A DNA stretch of 62,995 nt from JAJRXG01 sp038523965 (GTDB lineage Bacteria; Bacteroidota; Bacteroidia; Chitinophagales; Saprospiraceae). The stretch lies in NCBI GenBank assembly GCA_038523965.1, contig JBCBIX010000005.1:1-62995 (forward strand). Direction: 5' to 3'. The stretch's first letter is position 1. Each line of letters opens with the position of its first letter. The position numbers were made by a program, and so were the translations under genes. Positions 7,444 to 18,400 of the stretch are shown one piece after another. Under the pieces are notes generated by a model. The model had not been told where the DNA came from. It did no database searches and saw only the letters and a program-made list of their open reading frames with translations.

Positions 7444-10089
7444 TTAATAGAACCGATAGGTCAATTTCATGAGGAAAGTATTGCGCGCATCTTGGCCAAA
7501 AAGATCCTCCGATAGCGAATTAAACAGACCCTTATCTGGATCTCCACTATTCGTTGTTCCCTGCGTCCAGACCAAGAAAAACTCACTATTAGGTTTGTAC
7601 TCCCAACGAAAAACCAAATTCGACCGGAACTGCAAGAAGTTAAAATCTGGATCTGAAAATTCGTAGTCCACTACTCCATCACTGTTTTCGTCGATCATCC
7701 AGACAGAGCCATCTTCGGTAGAAGTGATCTCGCTGTCATCATACAAGTGAAATCGATCTTGATATCCCGCGGCAAGTGGATCCGTGATGTACTTGTACTC
7801 GGTGTAATTCCCTCGTGAGATGAATGGTTGCCCCCAGTACTCGACTGTCATATTCGGTCCGAGGCTGTAGTTCAGTCGCATGCTCATGCTCAGCGTACGT
7901 TGGTCTATCCTACCTGTGACATATCTGTCTTTGCCTTCCATCTGCTCATAGCTCACGTTCTGGACCGCACGATCCTGATGTGAATATCGTGGCCTGAAGG
8001 ATAGACTCATGGCATCAGTCGGTTGGTATGACAGGAAGAGGCCCACTGAGTTAAAGCTAAGTGCTCCCGCGTCCAACCCTATAGATCGGAAACCTCTAAC
8101 GTTGAATCCATAGACAACCTTCTTACGGCTATCACTTTCTACATAAAACCACGGGGATAGTCCTTGATTTTGTCGTAGCCGAGGACCTCCGAAGAGTGCT
8201 TGTGTGCTGATATCCTTAGCCTCCCATGTGAGTCCTCCGCCTGCTCCCCAATAATTAGTGAATCCGGCATGTGTATTAAAATTGAAAGCCGAATAGAGGT
8301 GCTCTCCACCATACGTCCACCGGAAGTAATGATTGTAATTCACTCGGTAGCGGCGAAATATGCCAAATGGCTTTGGCACTTGGTAACCCATCCATGCGAC
8401 ATAGTTAATCTGATCGGCAGTATTCATGAATCCGATGTCATTCAACTCCAGCCCAGGAGATCTCCAAGTGATGCCATGCTCAAAACTTAGGTTGTCTTCG
8501 CCGCCATAATTCGCTAACGATAGGGCACCACCATGACCTCCTAAAGAGGTTGCTGTAGTATCGACGGATAAGTGATCTGCATCAGGACGCTGAAAGAAGT
8601 GCTCAAAGGATTCTTGAGTCGCTGTAATGCGCTCTGTTGTGCCTGTAAGGTTGCTGAAAATGACATTCCCCTTCAAGTTCCATTCGCGGTCTTTCCAGGT
8701 ATGCAGAAAATTGACCCCGCCCGTGTACGCCGTCTTATGAAACTGGTCCTCAAGGCCAGTACCCTCTAAGTCTCGGTTGACCGCCGTGAGCGTGAGACCT
8801 ATCTGTGACTCCGCACCCTTGAAGTCCTGGGTAAGCGTACCGACGAAGTAGTTTGTCAGTGGCTCAGCTATAGCGGAAGTCTCGACTCCGTCAGTACTAA
8901 TCTTAACACGTTCCTCGGCCGTGATACTTTCTAATACACCTATTGACAAGCCTTTTTTGGTTTTTCCGCTGAATTTGGCCGCACCTATGATAGATGTAAA
9001 TGTGGGTCTCTCAACGAAGCTCCCATCTGGTACCTCTACACTGCCCCGAGGACTTGCGCCAATCCGACGACTGTAGAACAAATTGTCATTCCAGAATGAA
9101 CCGCCCGCCTCAAACTGAGATATACCTCGAGAGAAGAGGTTGGCATTCTCGATAAAAAATGGTCTTTGCTCATTAAAGAAGATCTGAAAGCCGTCAATAT
9201 TGATGGCAGAAGGGTCCGCTTCCACCTGTCCGAAGTCTGGGTTGATCGTGAAGTCGAGCGTCAGGTCGTTCGTCACTCCTACTTTCCCGTCGAGTCCGAC
9301 TCCGAGACGTGAGTTTGAACCGCTCCGAAAGGGGTTCCCTGCTTCACTTGGCTCCGTGGAGATGGAAGTGGTGACATATGGTTGGATTTCCAGTTGTTTC
9401 TTCGGCTTGATATTTTCGATACCATATAGTGTCCCGAAGTTCGAGACAAAGCCTGTCACATTAACTGGCCAAAACTGCCAGGAACTCATTTCATCTTCGG
9501 CAAAATCTCGTCTGTTGATGTTAAACCCCCATTCATAGACGTCCTGATCGCCAAACCGTAGTTGGCTAAAGGGAATTTTCATCTCTGCTGTCCACCCATC
9601 CTCTTGTTCCTGGGTCGCTCCATACCATATTGGATTCCAGTTTGAATCCCAGTTCTGTCCATTGTTAGAAACGAACTCATCTCCCTTCACTCCCGATAAA
9701 CTGAGTGTAAAGGAGTACGCCGTTATGTTGTCGTTATAGCTGTCGATATTAATCTCGATCCAATCGCCTGGGAAATTATCGCGTCTTGCGAGTCGACTTT
9801 CGAGCTTGGAGATATCTTCTATCAAACAATAAACACCGAGATACAGGTAATTATCATCGTAGGTGATCTTGAACTTGGTCTGGTTCTTTGGCTTATCACC
9901 ATTATTCGGTTGGCGCACGGTAAAGTCATCTCCCCACGGCAATACATCCCACATAGCCTCGTCTAAAACACCATCGATTTGGATCTCTTCGGTGGCATGG
10001 GTAGTCGTATACGAACGAAAGACCAAAGTATCTTGACCGAGCAATACGGTAACGAGGAGGAAGAACGATGCAGCAAGTACTGAGCGCAT
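7444..10089 (-). CDS. DUF5916 outer-membrane protein with N-terminal CBM9-like domain
   Basis: The 881-residue product starts with a signal peptide (SVLAASFFLLVTVLLGQ). Residues about 35-210 form a family-9 carbohydrate-binding-like beta-sandwich (IDGVLDEAMWDVLPW; YDDNYLYLGVYC; WIEINIDSYND). The remaining 650 residues are rich in alternating aromatic strands typical of a beta-barrel, ending LMKLTYRFY with a terminal aromatic residue as in outer-membrane barrels. This architecture matches the DUF5916 family, which is common in Bacteroidota and has no firmly assigned role. Carbohydrate or peptide uptake is sometimes suggested. It is preceded by a region with nested inverted repeats. Confidence 0.8.
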   Translation of the reverse strand: MRSVLAASFFLLVTVLLGQDTLVFRSYTTTHATEEIQIDGVLDEAMWDVLPWGDDFTVRQPNNGDKPKNQTKFKITYDDNYLYLGVYCLIEDISKLESRLARRDNFPGDWIEINIDSYNDNITAYSFTLSLSGVKGDEFVSNNGQNWDSNWNPIWYGATQEQEDGWTAEMKIPFSQLRFGDQDVYEWGFNINRRDFAEDEMSSWQFWPVNVTGFVSNFGTLYGIENIKPKKQLEIQPYVTTSISTEPSEAGNPFRSGSNSRLGVGLDGKVGVTNDLTLDFTINPDFGQVEADPSAINIDGFQIFFNEQRPFFIENANLFSRGISQFEAGGSFWNDNLFYSRRIGASPRGSVEVPDGSFVERPTFTSIIGAAKFSGKTKKGLSIGVLESITAEERVKISTDGVETSAIAEPLTNYFVGTLTQDFKGAESQIGLTLTAVNRDLEGTGLEDQFHKTAYTGGVNFLHTWKDREWNLKGNVIFSNLTGTTERITATQESFEHFFQRPDADHLSVDTTATSLGGHGGALSLANYGGEDNLSFEHGITWRSPGLELNDIGFMNTADQINYVAWMGYQVPKPFGIFRRYRVNYNHYFRWTYGGEHLYSAFNFNTHAGFTNYWGAGGGLTWEAKDISTQALFGGPRLRQNQGLSPWFYVESDSRKKVVYGFNVRGFRSIGLDAGALSFNSVGLFLSYQPTDAMSLSFRPRYSHQDRAVQNVSYEQMEGKDRYVTGRIDQRTLSMSMRLNYSLGPNMTVEYWGQPFISRGNYTEYKYITDPLAAGYQDRFHLYDDSEITSTEDGSVWMIDENSDGVVDYEFSDPDFNFLQFRSNLVFRWEYKPNSEFFLVWTQGTTNSGDPDKGLFNSLSEDLFGQDARNTFLMKLTYRFY

Positions 10090-10141
10090 GAGAAGTATTT
10101 TTCAGTTGGATGCGAAAGTCAATGCAATGATAGACAACCGT

Positions 10142-10193
10142 GAGGCAAATCTACTAACCAGTTAGTTTTGTAGACTAAATAATTAGTTGCCTC
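10142..10193. repeat. Nested inverted repeats upstream of the DUF5916 gene
   Basis: GAGGCAA at 10142-10148 is complementary to TTGCCTC at 10187-10193. Between them CTAAC-CA-GTTAG (10154-10165) is a second near-perfect palindrome. The element lies about 50 bp before the DUF5916 start codon and could be an operator or a structured leader. No T-run follows on either strand, so it is not an obvious intrinsic terminator. Confidence 0.4.
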
Positions 10194-10324
10194 CTCTGAC
10201 CCCGCTAAGGACACCTCAACTTTCATATGGTTGCATACTCAGTCAGCATTATGTCCAACAACAGTACAGTCTACACACTTTTATTTCGTTGCCGCGCTCT
10301 TTATTGACTGTTGACAATACATTA

Positions 10325-11821
10325 TTATTCCACGGAGAAGTCGCCCCACACTTCTATTGTACCGTCGCCAAAGCTTTGAAAGGGTATAGTGCCTTGGACA
10401 TTTCTGATGAGGAAATTAGCCAATGGAACGCCTGCATTCTGACCCGGACCATTGATGATGAAAGTACCTCCATTGCTCAGGCCCTGAATGCTACAATCTT
10501 CTATCAAAGCACTACCTCCATGAACAAATCCTCCATTATTGGTGATACCTCGTTCTGAATCCTTGATATTCAGGGTAGAACCGGCAAAGGTGACAAAGTC
10601 CCTTACATTACTCAGAGCGGTTGCACTAACTCTCTGGATTTGGATGCTGCCTGCATTATCGATACGAGTATTGTTAGATACAGCTACATTTCCACAGTCT
10701 TCTATGCTTAGGTTCCCCCGATTTACGATATATGCCCCCTCAGAAGTATTGGTGATTGCGTTAACCCGTGTTTTACTGATTTCGATGGTCGCTCCCGGGC
10801 TATTGATGATCGTATCACGATTGAACACTGCTGTACTATTGATTCGAGAGAAGTAGATGCTGTCATTGTTGATGATCAGGCCACTACTGGTCAGTGCACT
10901 ATTGGTGCTGCTGTCTATCGAAATCGTCCCATCATTAACGATTGACCCTGTGTTATTGATACCACTAAAAGAGTTAGTCAAGGAGAGTCTGGCATCTGTA
11001 GTATTGTGCACGTGGCCACTACTGGAAAGCGTCGACTTGGAGAGCAGGATGAGATCGGTATTAAGAATGTTGCCAATACTTCGAAGGCCAGAGGCGGATC
11101 TGGCGATTCTGATTTCTCCAAGGTTTTGGATGGTTGATCTGTTGTCTATGGCAGGTACGCCATCCTGCACATCAGAGATCTCAATGCGGCCTTCATTTTC
11201 AAAAAAACCACTGAGGAATATACCAGCTTCGGCGATGACACTCGGATCTGGATTTTCGGATAGATCCTCGATCCTTATCTCACCATGGTTGATCAAAGTG
11301 TCAAGTGTGTTGATACCTCGACCTTGAAGGTCTTTGATAAATATCAAGGCGTCGTGATTTGTCAGACCCTCCTCCGTGTTGATCCCCCTTCCCACTATAT
11401 CCGCGATGTAGATCTCTCCATGATTGTCCAGAGCACCAGCGGATCCTACACTGATCGCAGTACCAGTCATCTCGATGACTCGAAGTACGCCATCATTGTG
11501 CAGCGACCCTCCTAAGCTGATTCTTACGCCCTCATCGCCTTCACTCTGACTTACGACGAATTCTACATCTTGAAAGATCTCCAGCCGAGAAGAACTAAGT
11601 ATGTCGATACGATTGATCTCTGGAGGGGTGGCTTTTACCACGACGGTGTCACCTGTGCGGATAACGACATAGTCATCGGCATTAGGCACTCTTCCCTCGT
11701 CCCAATTACCAGCTTCATTCCAAAGTTGATTTTTAGCGCCTGTCCATTCGATGGAGTACTGGGCAAAAGTGCTTGTGGCAAAGGACAAGATGAATAGTGC
11801 GAGGTGATACAAATTCATCAT
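10325..11821 (-). CDS. Secreted beta-solenoid protein with about 22-residue repeats
   Basis: The roughly 498-residue protein has a signal peptide (LALFILSFATSTFAQ) followed by WTGAKNQLWNEAGNWDEGRV, a segment typical of the entry region of secreted beta-helix proteins. The rest is a series of imperfect repeats of the kind I-x-N-x-G-x-I-x-I-x-x-(S/N)-x-x-G-(I/L), for example INTLDTLINHGEIRIEDL and ISNTGS-like turns, consistent with a parallel beta-helix. It ends abruptly at FGDGTIEVWGDFSVE without a visible sorting or anchoring domain. Start is ATG 11821 or the adjacent ATG 11818. Function is unknown, and adhesion or a surface role is inferred only from the fold. Confidence 0.65.
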   Translation of the reverse strand: MMNLYHLALFILSFATSTFAQYSIEWTGAKNQLWNEAGNWDEGRVPNADDYVVIRTGDTVVVKATPPEINRIDILSSSRLEIFQDVEFVVSQSEGDEGVRISLGGSLHNDGVLRVIEMTGTAISVGSAGALDNHGEIYIADIVGRGINTEEGLTNHDALIFIKDLQGRGINTLDTLINHGEIRIEDLSENPDPSVIAEAGIFLSGFFENEGRIEISDVQDGVPAIDNRSTIQNLGEIRIARSASGLRSIGNILNTDLILLSKSTLSSSGHVHNTTDARLSLTNSFSGINNTGSIVNDGTISIDSSTNSALTSSGLIINNDSIYFSRINSTAVFNRDTIINSPGATIEISKTRVNAITNTSEGAYIVNRGNLSIEDCGNVAVSNNTRIDNAGSIQIQRVSATALSNVRDFVTFAGSTLNIKDSERGITNNGGFVHGGSALIEDCSIQGLSNGGTFIINGPGQNAGVPLANFLIRNVQGTIPFQSFGDGTIEVWGDFSVE

Positions 11822-11888
11822 GGCGACTTGTTTTTCGCAAAAGTCGCGCATACCTGAGCATTTCCACTATGCCTGGGTATAGTCCTAC

Positions 11889-12335
11889 CTATGCCAGTAG
11901 TTCCTTCACGATCGCGGCGAGGGTCTTGCCATCTGCGCGTCCAGCCAGCTTAGCGCTCGCAGCCCCCATTACCTTTCCCATATCCTTCATCCCTGAAGCA
12001 CCTGTTTTAGTCATGACTTCCTGCACGATAGCTTTGATTTCATCGTCGCTCATTTGAGCAGGTAAGTACTTCTGGATTACGGCTATTTCTTCTTTTTCGA
12101 CAGAGGCGAGGTCCTCCCGACCTTGTTTCTCATAGATGTCGAGCGATTCTTGTCGTTGTTTGACAAGCTTCTGGAGAAGTTTGATCTCGCCAGCACTATC
12201 AAGCTCTTTGCCTGATCCATCGGTCTTTGCAAGAAGTATCGCTGCCTTTATAGCTCTAATTCCCCTAAGCGATGCTTGATCTTTGCTTTTCATCGCTTCC
12301 TTGAGGTCGGCCATTAACGTATTTTCTAAACTCAT
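11889..12335 (-). CDS. yqeY: GatB/YqeY domain protein
   Basis: The 148-residue protein matches the YqeY family throughout: MADLKEAMKSKDQASLRGIR at the start, LLQKLVKQRQESLDIYEKQG in the middle, and MKDMGKVMGAASAKLAGRAD near the end. The fold resembles the tail domain of the tRNA amidotransferase subunit GatB, and the protein is presumed to bind tRNA, though its physiological role is unsettled. Its start overlaps the end of rsmA by 4 nt, so both are translated from one message. Confidence 0.9.
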   Translation of the reverse strand: MSLENTLMADLKEAMKSKDQASLRGIRAIKAAILLAKTDGSGKELDSAGEIKLLQKLVKQRQESLDIYEKQGREDLASVEKEEIAVIQKYLPAQMSDDEIKAIVQEVMTKTGASGMKDMGKVMGAASAKLAGRADGKTLAAIVKELLA

Positions 12336-13108
12336 GATTCTTGATTCGTGATGATGTTAGTTAGTTCATAATATTCAGCTAATCCGAGCTGCTCGGGGCG
12401 CTGTGTCATGACATCGAGTTGGAAGATTGATTCGTCCTTGATCCAGGGTTTTAAAGTGTTGCGCAGCATCTTACGTCGCTGATGAAAAGCCCCCTTGACG
12501 ATAGCTCTAAACATCTTTGGATCACACGGGAGTTCATAATCATCCTTGCGCCTCAGGCTGATGATGGATGACGTTACTCTCGGAACTGGAAAAAACGACC
12601 CGGGACTCACATGAAAGAGGATCTTGATATCATAGGTGGCTTGAAGCAGGACGCTGATCACCCCATACTCTTTTGTCCCCGGACCGCTGGCAAGACGTTG
12701 GGCCACCTCCTTCTGAAACATCCCTACGACGAATGGAACCTTATCCTTATACTTCTCAATGCGAAAAAGTATCTGTGACGAAATATTATATGGGAAATTC
12801 CCAAGGACCGAAAAGGAGTCTTTATCAAAGGTCTGCTCCAAAGGCAGTTTTAAAAAATCTCGTTGAATCAACTGAGATTCATCAAACCCAAACTGTTGCT
12901 GGAGGTAATGGATCATATCCCAGTCCAGCTCCACAGCCTTGTAGTTGATATCTCTTCTTCGGACGAGGTACTTCGTCAATGCACCTTTGCCAGGTCCGAC
13001 CTCCAGTATGTTCAGAAGAGGGGTCTGGTCTAAAAATGTATCGACGATTCGCTGTGAGACAGATTCGTTAATCAAAAAATTTTGCCCGTACGATTTCTTC
13101 GGTCTCAC
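12332..13108 (-). CDS. rsmA: 16S rRNA (adenine1518-N6/adenine1519-N6)-dimethyltransferase
   Basis: This 258-residue S-adenosylmethionine-dependent enzyme (KsgA) dimethylates two adenosines in the terminal 16S rRNA hairpin during 30S maturation. Diagnostic parts are RPKKSYGQNFL at the N-terminus, the SAM-binding loop LEVGPGKGALT, the motif IV block VLGNFPYNISS and the C-terminal PVPRVTSSII. I prefer the GTG at 13108 because the family starts just before the PKK-x-x-GQNF block. An upstream GTG at 13147 would add 13 residues. It lies between uvrC and yqeY in a leftward operon. Confidence 0.95.
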   Translation of the reverse strand: MRPKKSYGQNFLINESVSQRIVDTFLDQTPLLNILEVGPGKGALTKYLVRRRDINYKAVELDWDMIHYLQQQFGFDESQLIQRDFLKLPLEQTFDKDSFSVLGNFPYNISSQILFRIEKYKDKVPFVVGMFQKEVAQRLASGPGTKEYGVISVLLQATYDIKILFHVSPGSFFPVPRVTSSIISLRRKDDYELPCDPKMFRAIVKGAFHQRRKMLRNTLKPWIKDESIFQLDVMTQRPEQLGLAEYYELTNIITNQES

Positions 13109-13206
13109 TTCTCCTAATGTTCGATACGAACCGCCACCGCAGCTCACCCTCCAAATGTCATAGTTAATCGCTGAGTTCCCAAACGGTTACTACTCTACCA
13201 TCCGAA

Positions 13207-15018
13207 TCACTTTAGATCCGACTTACGGAGCTCGTCAAAAACCAATTGTGCTCGGATGTTTCCGACTACAGCTGCCAGATCCTCGACACTGGCCTCTCGT
13301 ACACGTTTGATCGAGCCAAACTCCTTCAGCAAGCTCTGTGCACTCTTCTTCCCAATCCCATCGATATCCTCCAGCGACGAATTCAAAAAGGCCTGCGAGC
13401 GCTTATTCCGATGGAAGGTTATGGCAAATCGGTGAGCCTCGTTCCGTGCTTGTTGGATGAGTTTTAGCGACTCGGACTTCTTGTTGATGTATAGCGGAAC
13501 TGGATCGCCAGGAAAGTAGATCTCTTCTAACCGCTTAGCGATACCCACTACTGTCATCTGATCCGTGAGGCCAAGCTCATGGATACTCTTCATGGCCGAG
13601 CGCAATTGTCCCTTACCTCCATCAATGATTACTAACTGTGGTAGACTCTCCTTCTGGTCGAGGAGTCGCTTGTATCGACGTCCAACGATCTCTGTCATCG
13701 AGGCAAAGTCATCTGGACCTACGACCGTTTTCACATTAAAGTGACGATAGTCCTTCTTCGATGGTTTCGCATTCTTGAATACGACACACGATGCTGTTGG
13801 GTTAGATCCCTGCAGATTAGAATTATCAAAGCACTCGATATGCATCGGTAGCTCGGACATGTTCAGATCCTCCTGTAAAGTCCGGAGGATACGCTCTGCC
13901 GGGGTTTGCTTTCGCACTTTGTTCATCTCATCCTTCCGCTTCTGGAGCATGTAGTATTTGAGATTCTTTCGTGATAGTTCGAGAAGCTTTCTTTTATCTC
14001 CACGTTGAGGGACGATGACCGTAATCTCTGGATCTGGGATAAGGATATCCTCCTCAAGGATGATCTCTGGTGCGATACTGTTGAATTTTTCGCGGATGAT
14101 CGGAATCGCATATGCCAGCAAGTCCTCTACCTCTGAGTCCAAGTTCTTCTGTAGTTCGCGTGTATCCGTATTGATCAGCGCCCCGTTAACCACCTTGAGA
14201 TAGTTGACATAGGCACTGTCTTCGTCGGTATCGATCGTGAAGACATCTACATCACGGATGGTCTGGCTTACCACTGTCGACTTTGCTTGATACTCCTCGA
14301 ACAAGCCAAGTTTTTCCTTCATCGCGGCTGCCTCTTCGAACTTTAGTTCCTCGGCATACCTGGCCATCTCTTCTTTAATGAAGTCCTTGACTGGTTTGAA
14401 GTTACCATTGAGGATGTTGCGCACTTGGGCGATTTTCTCATTGTAGGCCTGTTCCGTTTCGAGATTGACGCAAGGGCCTTCACAGTTCTTCATGTGATAC
14501 TCGAGACAGACCTTAAACTTGCCTGCGTTGATGTTTTGCTCTGTGAGATTAAGCTTACAGGTGCGGAGCGGAAGGATGTTTTTGATGATCTCGAAAATCT
14601 GGTTCATCTTCCACTTTGAAGTGTAGGGGCCATAGTACTTAGACCCATCCTTATAGACTTTGCGAGTGAAGAACACCCGAGGAAAGCGTTCATTCTTGAT
14701 ACAGAGATAGGTATAGGACTTGGCATCCTTGAGCATGACATTGTACCGCGGCTGAAACCGCTTAATCAGCGTGTTTTCGAGAAGGAGGGCGTCAGCTTCA
14801 GACTCTACCACAGTATACTCGAGGCGCGCGGCATTTTTGACCATCGTTCTGGTCTTGTAAGCTATGTTCTTCTTGCTTCCAAAGTAAGAGGATGTACGAT
14901 TTCGAAGAACCTTCGCCTTACCGACATATATGATGGTCTCCTCCTTATCTATGAATCGATAGACCCCTGGTTGCTTAGGGATACTATCTGCCATCGCTTT
15001 AAAATCCTCTGTTGTCAT
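13207..15018 (-). CDS. uvrC: UvrABC system protein C (excinuclease nuclease subunit)
   Basis: The 603-residue product makes both incisions in nucleotide excision repair. The N-terminal GIY-YIG nuclease (GVYRFIDKEETIIYVGKAKV) makes the 3' cut. A UVR motif (KFEEAAAMKEKLGLFEEYQ) docks with UvrB. The RNase H-like nuclease (ECFDNSNLQGS; LVIIDGGKGQLRSA) makes the 5' cut, and a helix-hairpin-helix tail (IDGIGKKSAQSLLKEFGSI) binds DNA. The order and length are standard. It sits downstream of a helicase-nuclease and mgsA, and 60 bp upstream of rsmA, all facing left. Confidence 0.98.
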   Translation of the reverse strand: MTTEDFKAMADSIPKQPGVYRFIDKEETIIYVGKAKVLRNRTSSYFGSKKNIAYKTRTMVKNAARLEYTVVESEADALLLENTLIKRFQPRYNVMLKDAKSYTYLCIKNERFPRVFFTRKVYKDGSKYYGPYTSKWKMNQIFEIIKNILPLRTCKLNLTEQNINAGKFKVCLEYHMKNCEGPCVNLETEQAYNEKIAQVRNILNGNFKPVKDFIKEEMARYAEELKFEEAAAMKEKLGLFEEYQAKSTVVSQTIRDVDVFTIDTDEDSAYVNYLKVVNGALINTDTRELQKNLDSEVEDLLAYAIPIIREKFNSIAPEIILEEDILIPDPEITVIVPQRGDKRKLLELSRKNLKYYMLQKRKDEMNKVRKQTPAERILRTLQEDLNMSELPMHIECFDNSNLQGSNPTASCVVFKNAKPSKKDYRHFNVKTVVGPDDFASMTEIVGRRYKRLLDQKESLPQLVIIDGGKGQLRSAMKSIHELGLTDQMTVVGIAKRLEEIYFPGDPVPLYINKKSESLKLIQQARNEAHRFAITFHRNKRSQAFLNSSLEDIDGIGKKSAQSLLKEFGSIKRVREASVEDLAAVVGNIRAQLVFDELRKSDLK

Positions 15019-15045
15019 ACCCTATGCTGATGATAACGACAGAAC

Positions 15046-15429
15046 TCAATCGATAGATGCTGCCCTTAGGAAGAGAGCTGCACCGGCTGGATTCGTAGTC
15101 AGTGGGACATTATGAACATCACACAGACGCATGAGCATCTGCACGTCTGGCTCATGTGGATGCTTGTCGAGTGGATCCCTAAAGAAGATGACCATGTCTA
15201 TCTCCCCATTAGCGACCATAGTAGCAATCTGTGCATCTCCTCCCATCGGACCAGAGAGTAGTGGTGTTACCGCGAATCCAGCTTCCTTGATATGTTTGCC
15301 AGTCGTACCCGTCGCAAACAGGTCGAGTTTCTTGACCCTGACCTCATTCTGTAGGATGAAGGACACCATCTCGACCTTCTTCCCATCATGAGCAATGAGT
15401 GCTACTTTTTTAATCTGCTGTTGAGTCAT
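15046..15429 (-). CDS. mgsA: Methylglyoxal synthase
   Basis: The 127-residue enzyme converts dihydroxyacetone phosphate to methylglyoxal and phosphate, a bypass of lower glycolysis under sugar-phosphate stress. Conserved blocks are ALIAHDGKK, LFATGTTGKHI (phosphate site), LLSGPMGGDAQI with the catalytic Asp, IFFRDPLDKHPHEPD, and LCDVHNVPLTTNPAGA. The length is slightly short but complete for the family. It lies 18 bp after the helicase-nuclease and 27 bp before uvrC, so it shares their transcript without an evident functional link. Confidence 0.95.
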   Translation of the reverse strand: MTQQQIKKVALIAHDGKKVEMVSFILQNEVRVKKLDLFATGTTGKHIKEAGFAVTPLLSGPMGGDAQIATMVANGEIDMVIFFRDPLDKHPHEPDVQMLMRLCDVHNVPLTTNPAGAALFLRAASID

Positions 15430-15447
15430 TCGTCTAAGATAGGAAGG

Positions 15448-18400
15448 CTACTTTCTGATCAGCTTCATGAAATTGCACCATCTACAGTTCTCGTCATCGC
15501 AGCCTTGTTCAAATTCGTAGTTGTGGATAGCCGCCCAAGCCGTGGTCATCTCATCGGTGACTGTCGCGATGTCGTGTGGTGAGATTACAAATGGGACAGA
15601 TATGAACTCTTCTCCAGTCTTGTCCCATTCTACAAAATCCATGTACCCTCTTGTCATGTGCCATCCCCGAGACCGATCCGCATCACAGAGCATCTGATAG
15701 AAAACCATTTGGCGCCAGTACTCTCCTCCGGATTTGAGATTTTTCTTTGTCTTTTGGTTAGTTGGATTTGCTGTTTTAAAGTCTGTTACCTCGACATATC
15801 CATCGTGTATCGCTACGTGATCCAGGACCCCTTTGATCGGAATACCAGCAACTTCAACACCTGAGATCGTGGCCTCTAAGGCGTACTGCTTCGCATCAAA
15901 TGGCCCCTGTAATCGATGATCAAAATATCTGCCTAACTGCTGATGACCATATTCGGTCATGTCTTGATATTCATCTTGAGTGAAGTGGGCTCGATGACCC
16001 TTCATCCCCATGTCAAAGTAACTGAGTAGTTGTTCCTGTGACAGTGCCTTGCCACCGTTCACATCGCTGAAAATATCTTCCAGTGCTTTGTGGACGGCAC
16101 GCCCGTAACCCATGAACTTGGTTCTGGCGGTGGGCACCTTGAGGATGTTTTCGTAATAAAAGGTGATCGGACATTTTAGGTATTTGTTAAGCGCAGTGAC
16201 GCTAAGTTGAAATCCCTGGAGTCGACGATCCACCAGTTCTCTCTCAATGTGGACTGGCTCTGGAGTTCTTGTTTTGAGCCAATGCATTTGAAAATCTGTC
16301 GCTCTGTTTTCTTCCGACTCCACTACATCAACCTGGACTGATGGATGATCCTTGAACTCAGTGATAAAAGCACTTGGCTCGATCTTCTTGTCCTTCTCAT
16401 TAGCATTGCCATATGAGATCACCAACTCTTGTTCTGCCCGAGTCATGGTGACAAACAATAGACGTCGCTCGTCCTCCTCATTGCTATCAACATCGCCGTT
16501 GATACCTGGAGGGTAGGTGAAACTGCGCGAATTCTTACGCCTACCTTCCCACTGGTTCTTATTCACTCCGATCGCATAGACCTTTTTAAACTCGAGTCCC
16601 TTAGATGAATGGGAAGTGATGAACTGCACACCATCCGCTGCTCCTGAGACCTTGTGAACAGGAAGCGATATGGCATTCGTCTTCATCAGTTCGACCATGG
16701 TGAGGAAGCTGTTCAGGGTCAGATCGGGTTTTTTGGTCGTCTCGTCTTTGATAAAGTCAAAAAGCGTACTTACCACCTGTAGAGGCCACGAACGCTCAGC
16801 TTGGGTGAGGATATAGTCCAATATCCCTAACCGATTAATCAACTCCTGAAAAAACACCTGCAGTGTTGTACTTGATACCATCCCAACGAGATCATCCAGA
16901 CAGTTTGCTAATCGAAGAACGGATCGTGGTTGGGATACCCCAGCCTGTTCGAGTAATTCTTGTGATCTGATCAATGTCGATAGCGGCGCATGGTGCTGAT
17001 CCGTATCCTCTTGAGATCTACGTGCCCAGACTATACGAGTAATGTCGCTCGCCTCGAGTCCGAAATACGGGTAGTGCATGAGTTCAAATAGTGCTCGATC
17101 CGTATATCCCTTCACCTCATAGGTGTCTGAGATATAGGTCATAATCGAGATTAGATTCTTAACCAGTGGAATCTCGAGAATATTCACCTTGCGTCTGATG
17201 AATAGTGGTACTCCCTTTGACGCCAACACTTCGGTCAGCTTTTCGACCTGTTTGTGCTGATGATAGAGCACGGCGATCTCACTGAGTTGATCCCCTCTCG
17301 CATGAGCAGCTACGATCTCTTCGACAATGGACGATTGTTCTTGTGTAGTATTCGCATAAGACTTGATCAACACCTTCTGGTCGTCAGACTTATAGCGTCC
17401 CTTCGCCTCAAGCGTTTTGGCAATGGGAAAGTCCGGCTGTGCTGCGAGTCGCTCTTTATTGTATTCGATAAGGGTACGGGAGGCATCTAAGATGTGCTGG
17501 GACGAGCGATAGTTCTTAGTGAGTACGACAATGTGAGGATTGTACTGCCGTCGAAAGTCTTCGATGTTCCCCAGGTTCGCTCCCTGAAACTTGTATATCG
17601 CCTGGTCGTCATCTCCAACCACAAATACGTTTGGTTCGTCTATCCAAAAACTGACCAAGAGATCAACGATCTTTTTCTGTGTGCCATTCGTGTCCTGAAA
17701 CTCATCGATCAAGAAATACTGAAACCGCTCTTGATAATCCGCAAGTAGATCTTCATCGTCCTCCAGAGCCTTTGCGACGAGGAGTAGCATGTCGTCATAG
17801 TCATAGCGACCTGCATCTGTCATTTTCTGCTGAAAGCTCTCGAATAGCTCAGCACCAGCGCGAAGCTGCTCCATTTTATTGACGATCTTATCGAACTCCT
17901 TTTGTTTGAAGTCGCCCTTCTTGAATCCCTTGCCCGCTCGTTTGTAGAGAAGCTCTGGACTGTTGCGACGTTCATCCAGATGTTCACTTATCGCTTGGTT
18001 GATCTCTGATAGCGTGTAGCTTTCCTTCTTCATCAGACTGAAAAGATTCTGAAGTCTTCGGATCTGATACTGTGGATCTGTCTTCAGCGTCTTCAGCAGA
18101 TGATCGGATGGGAGATCACGCATAAAGGATTTATACAGTTCTGCGCGCTCCAGATCGGTGATGGGCTCCATCGCCCTGAAGCTGCTGAAGTGGCCGAGAT
18201 TATCCTGAATGACCTGATTACAAAGCGCGTGAAACGTGTAGATATTCACACGATGTGCATCTGGTCCGATGATCTGAACCAATCGCTGCCGCATGGCTAT
18301 CGTACCAGCATCAGTGTAGGTAAGACATAAGATGTTGTGAGCTTGAGTGTCTGTCTCGAGTAGAATCTTGGCGATGCGGACTGCCAAGATCTGCGTCTTT

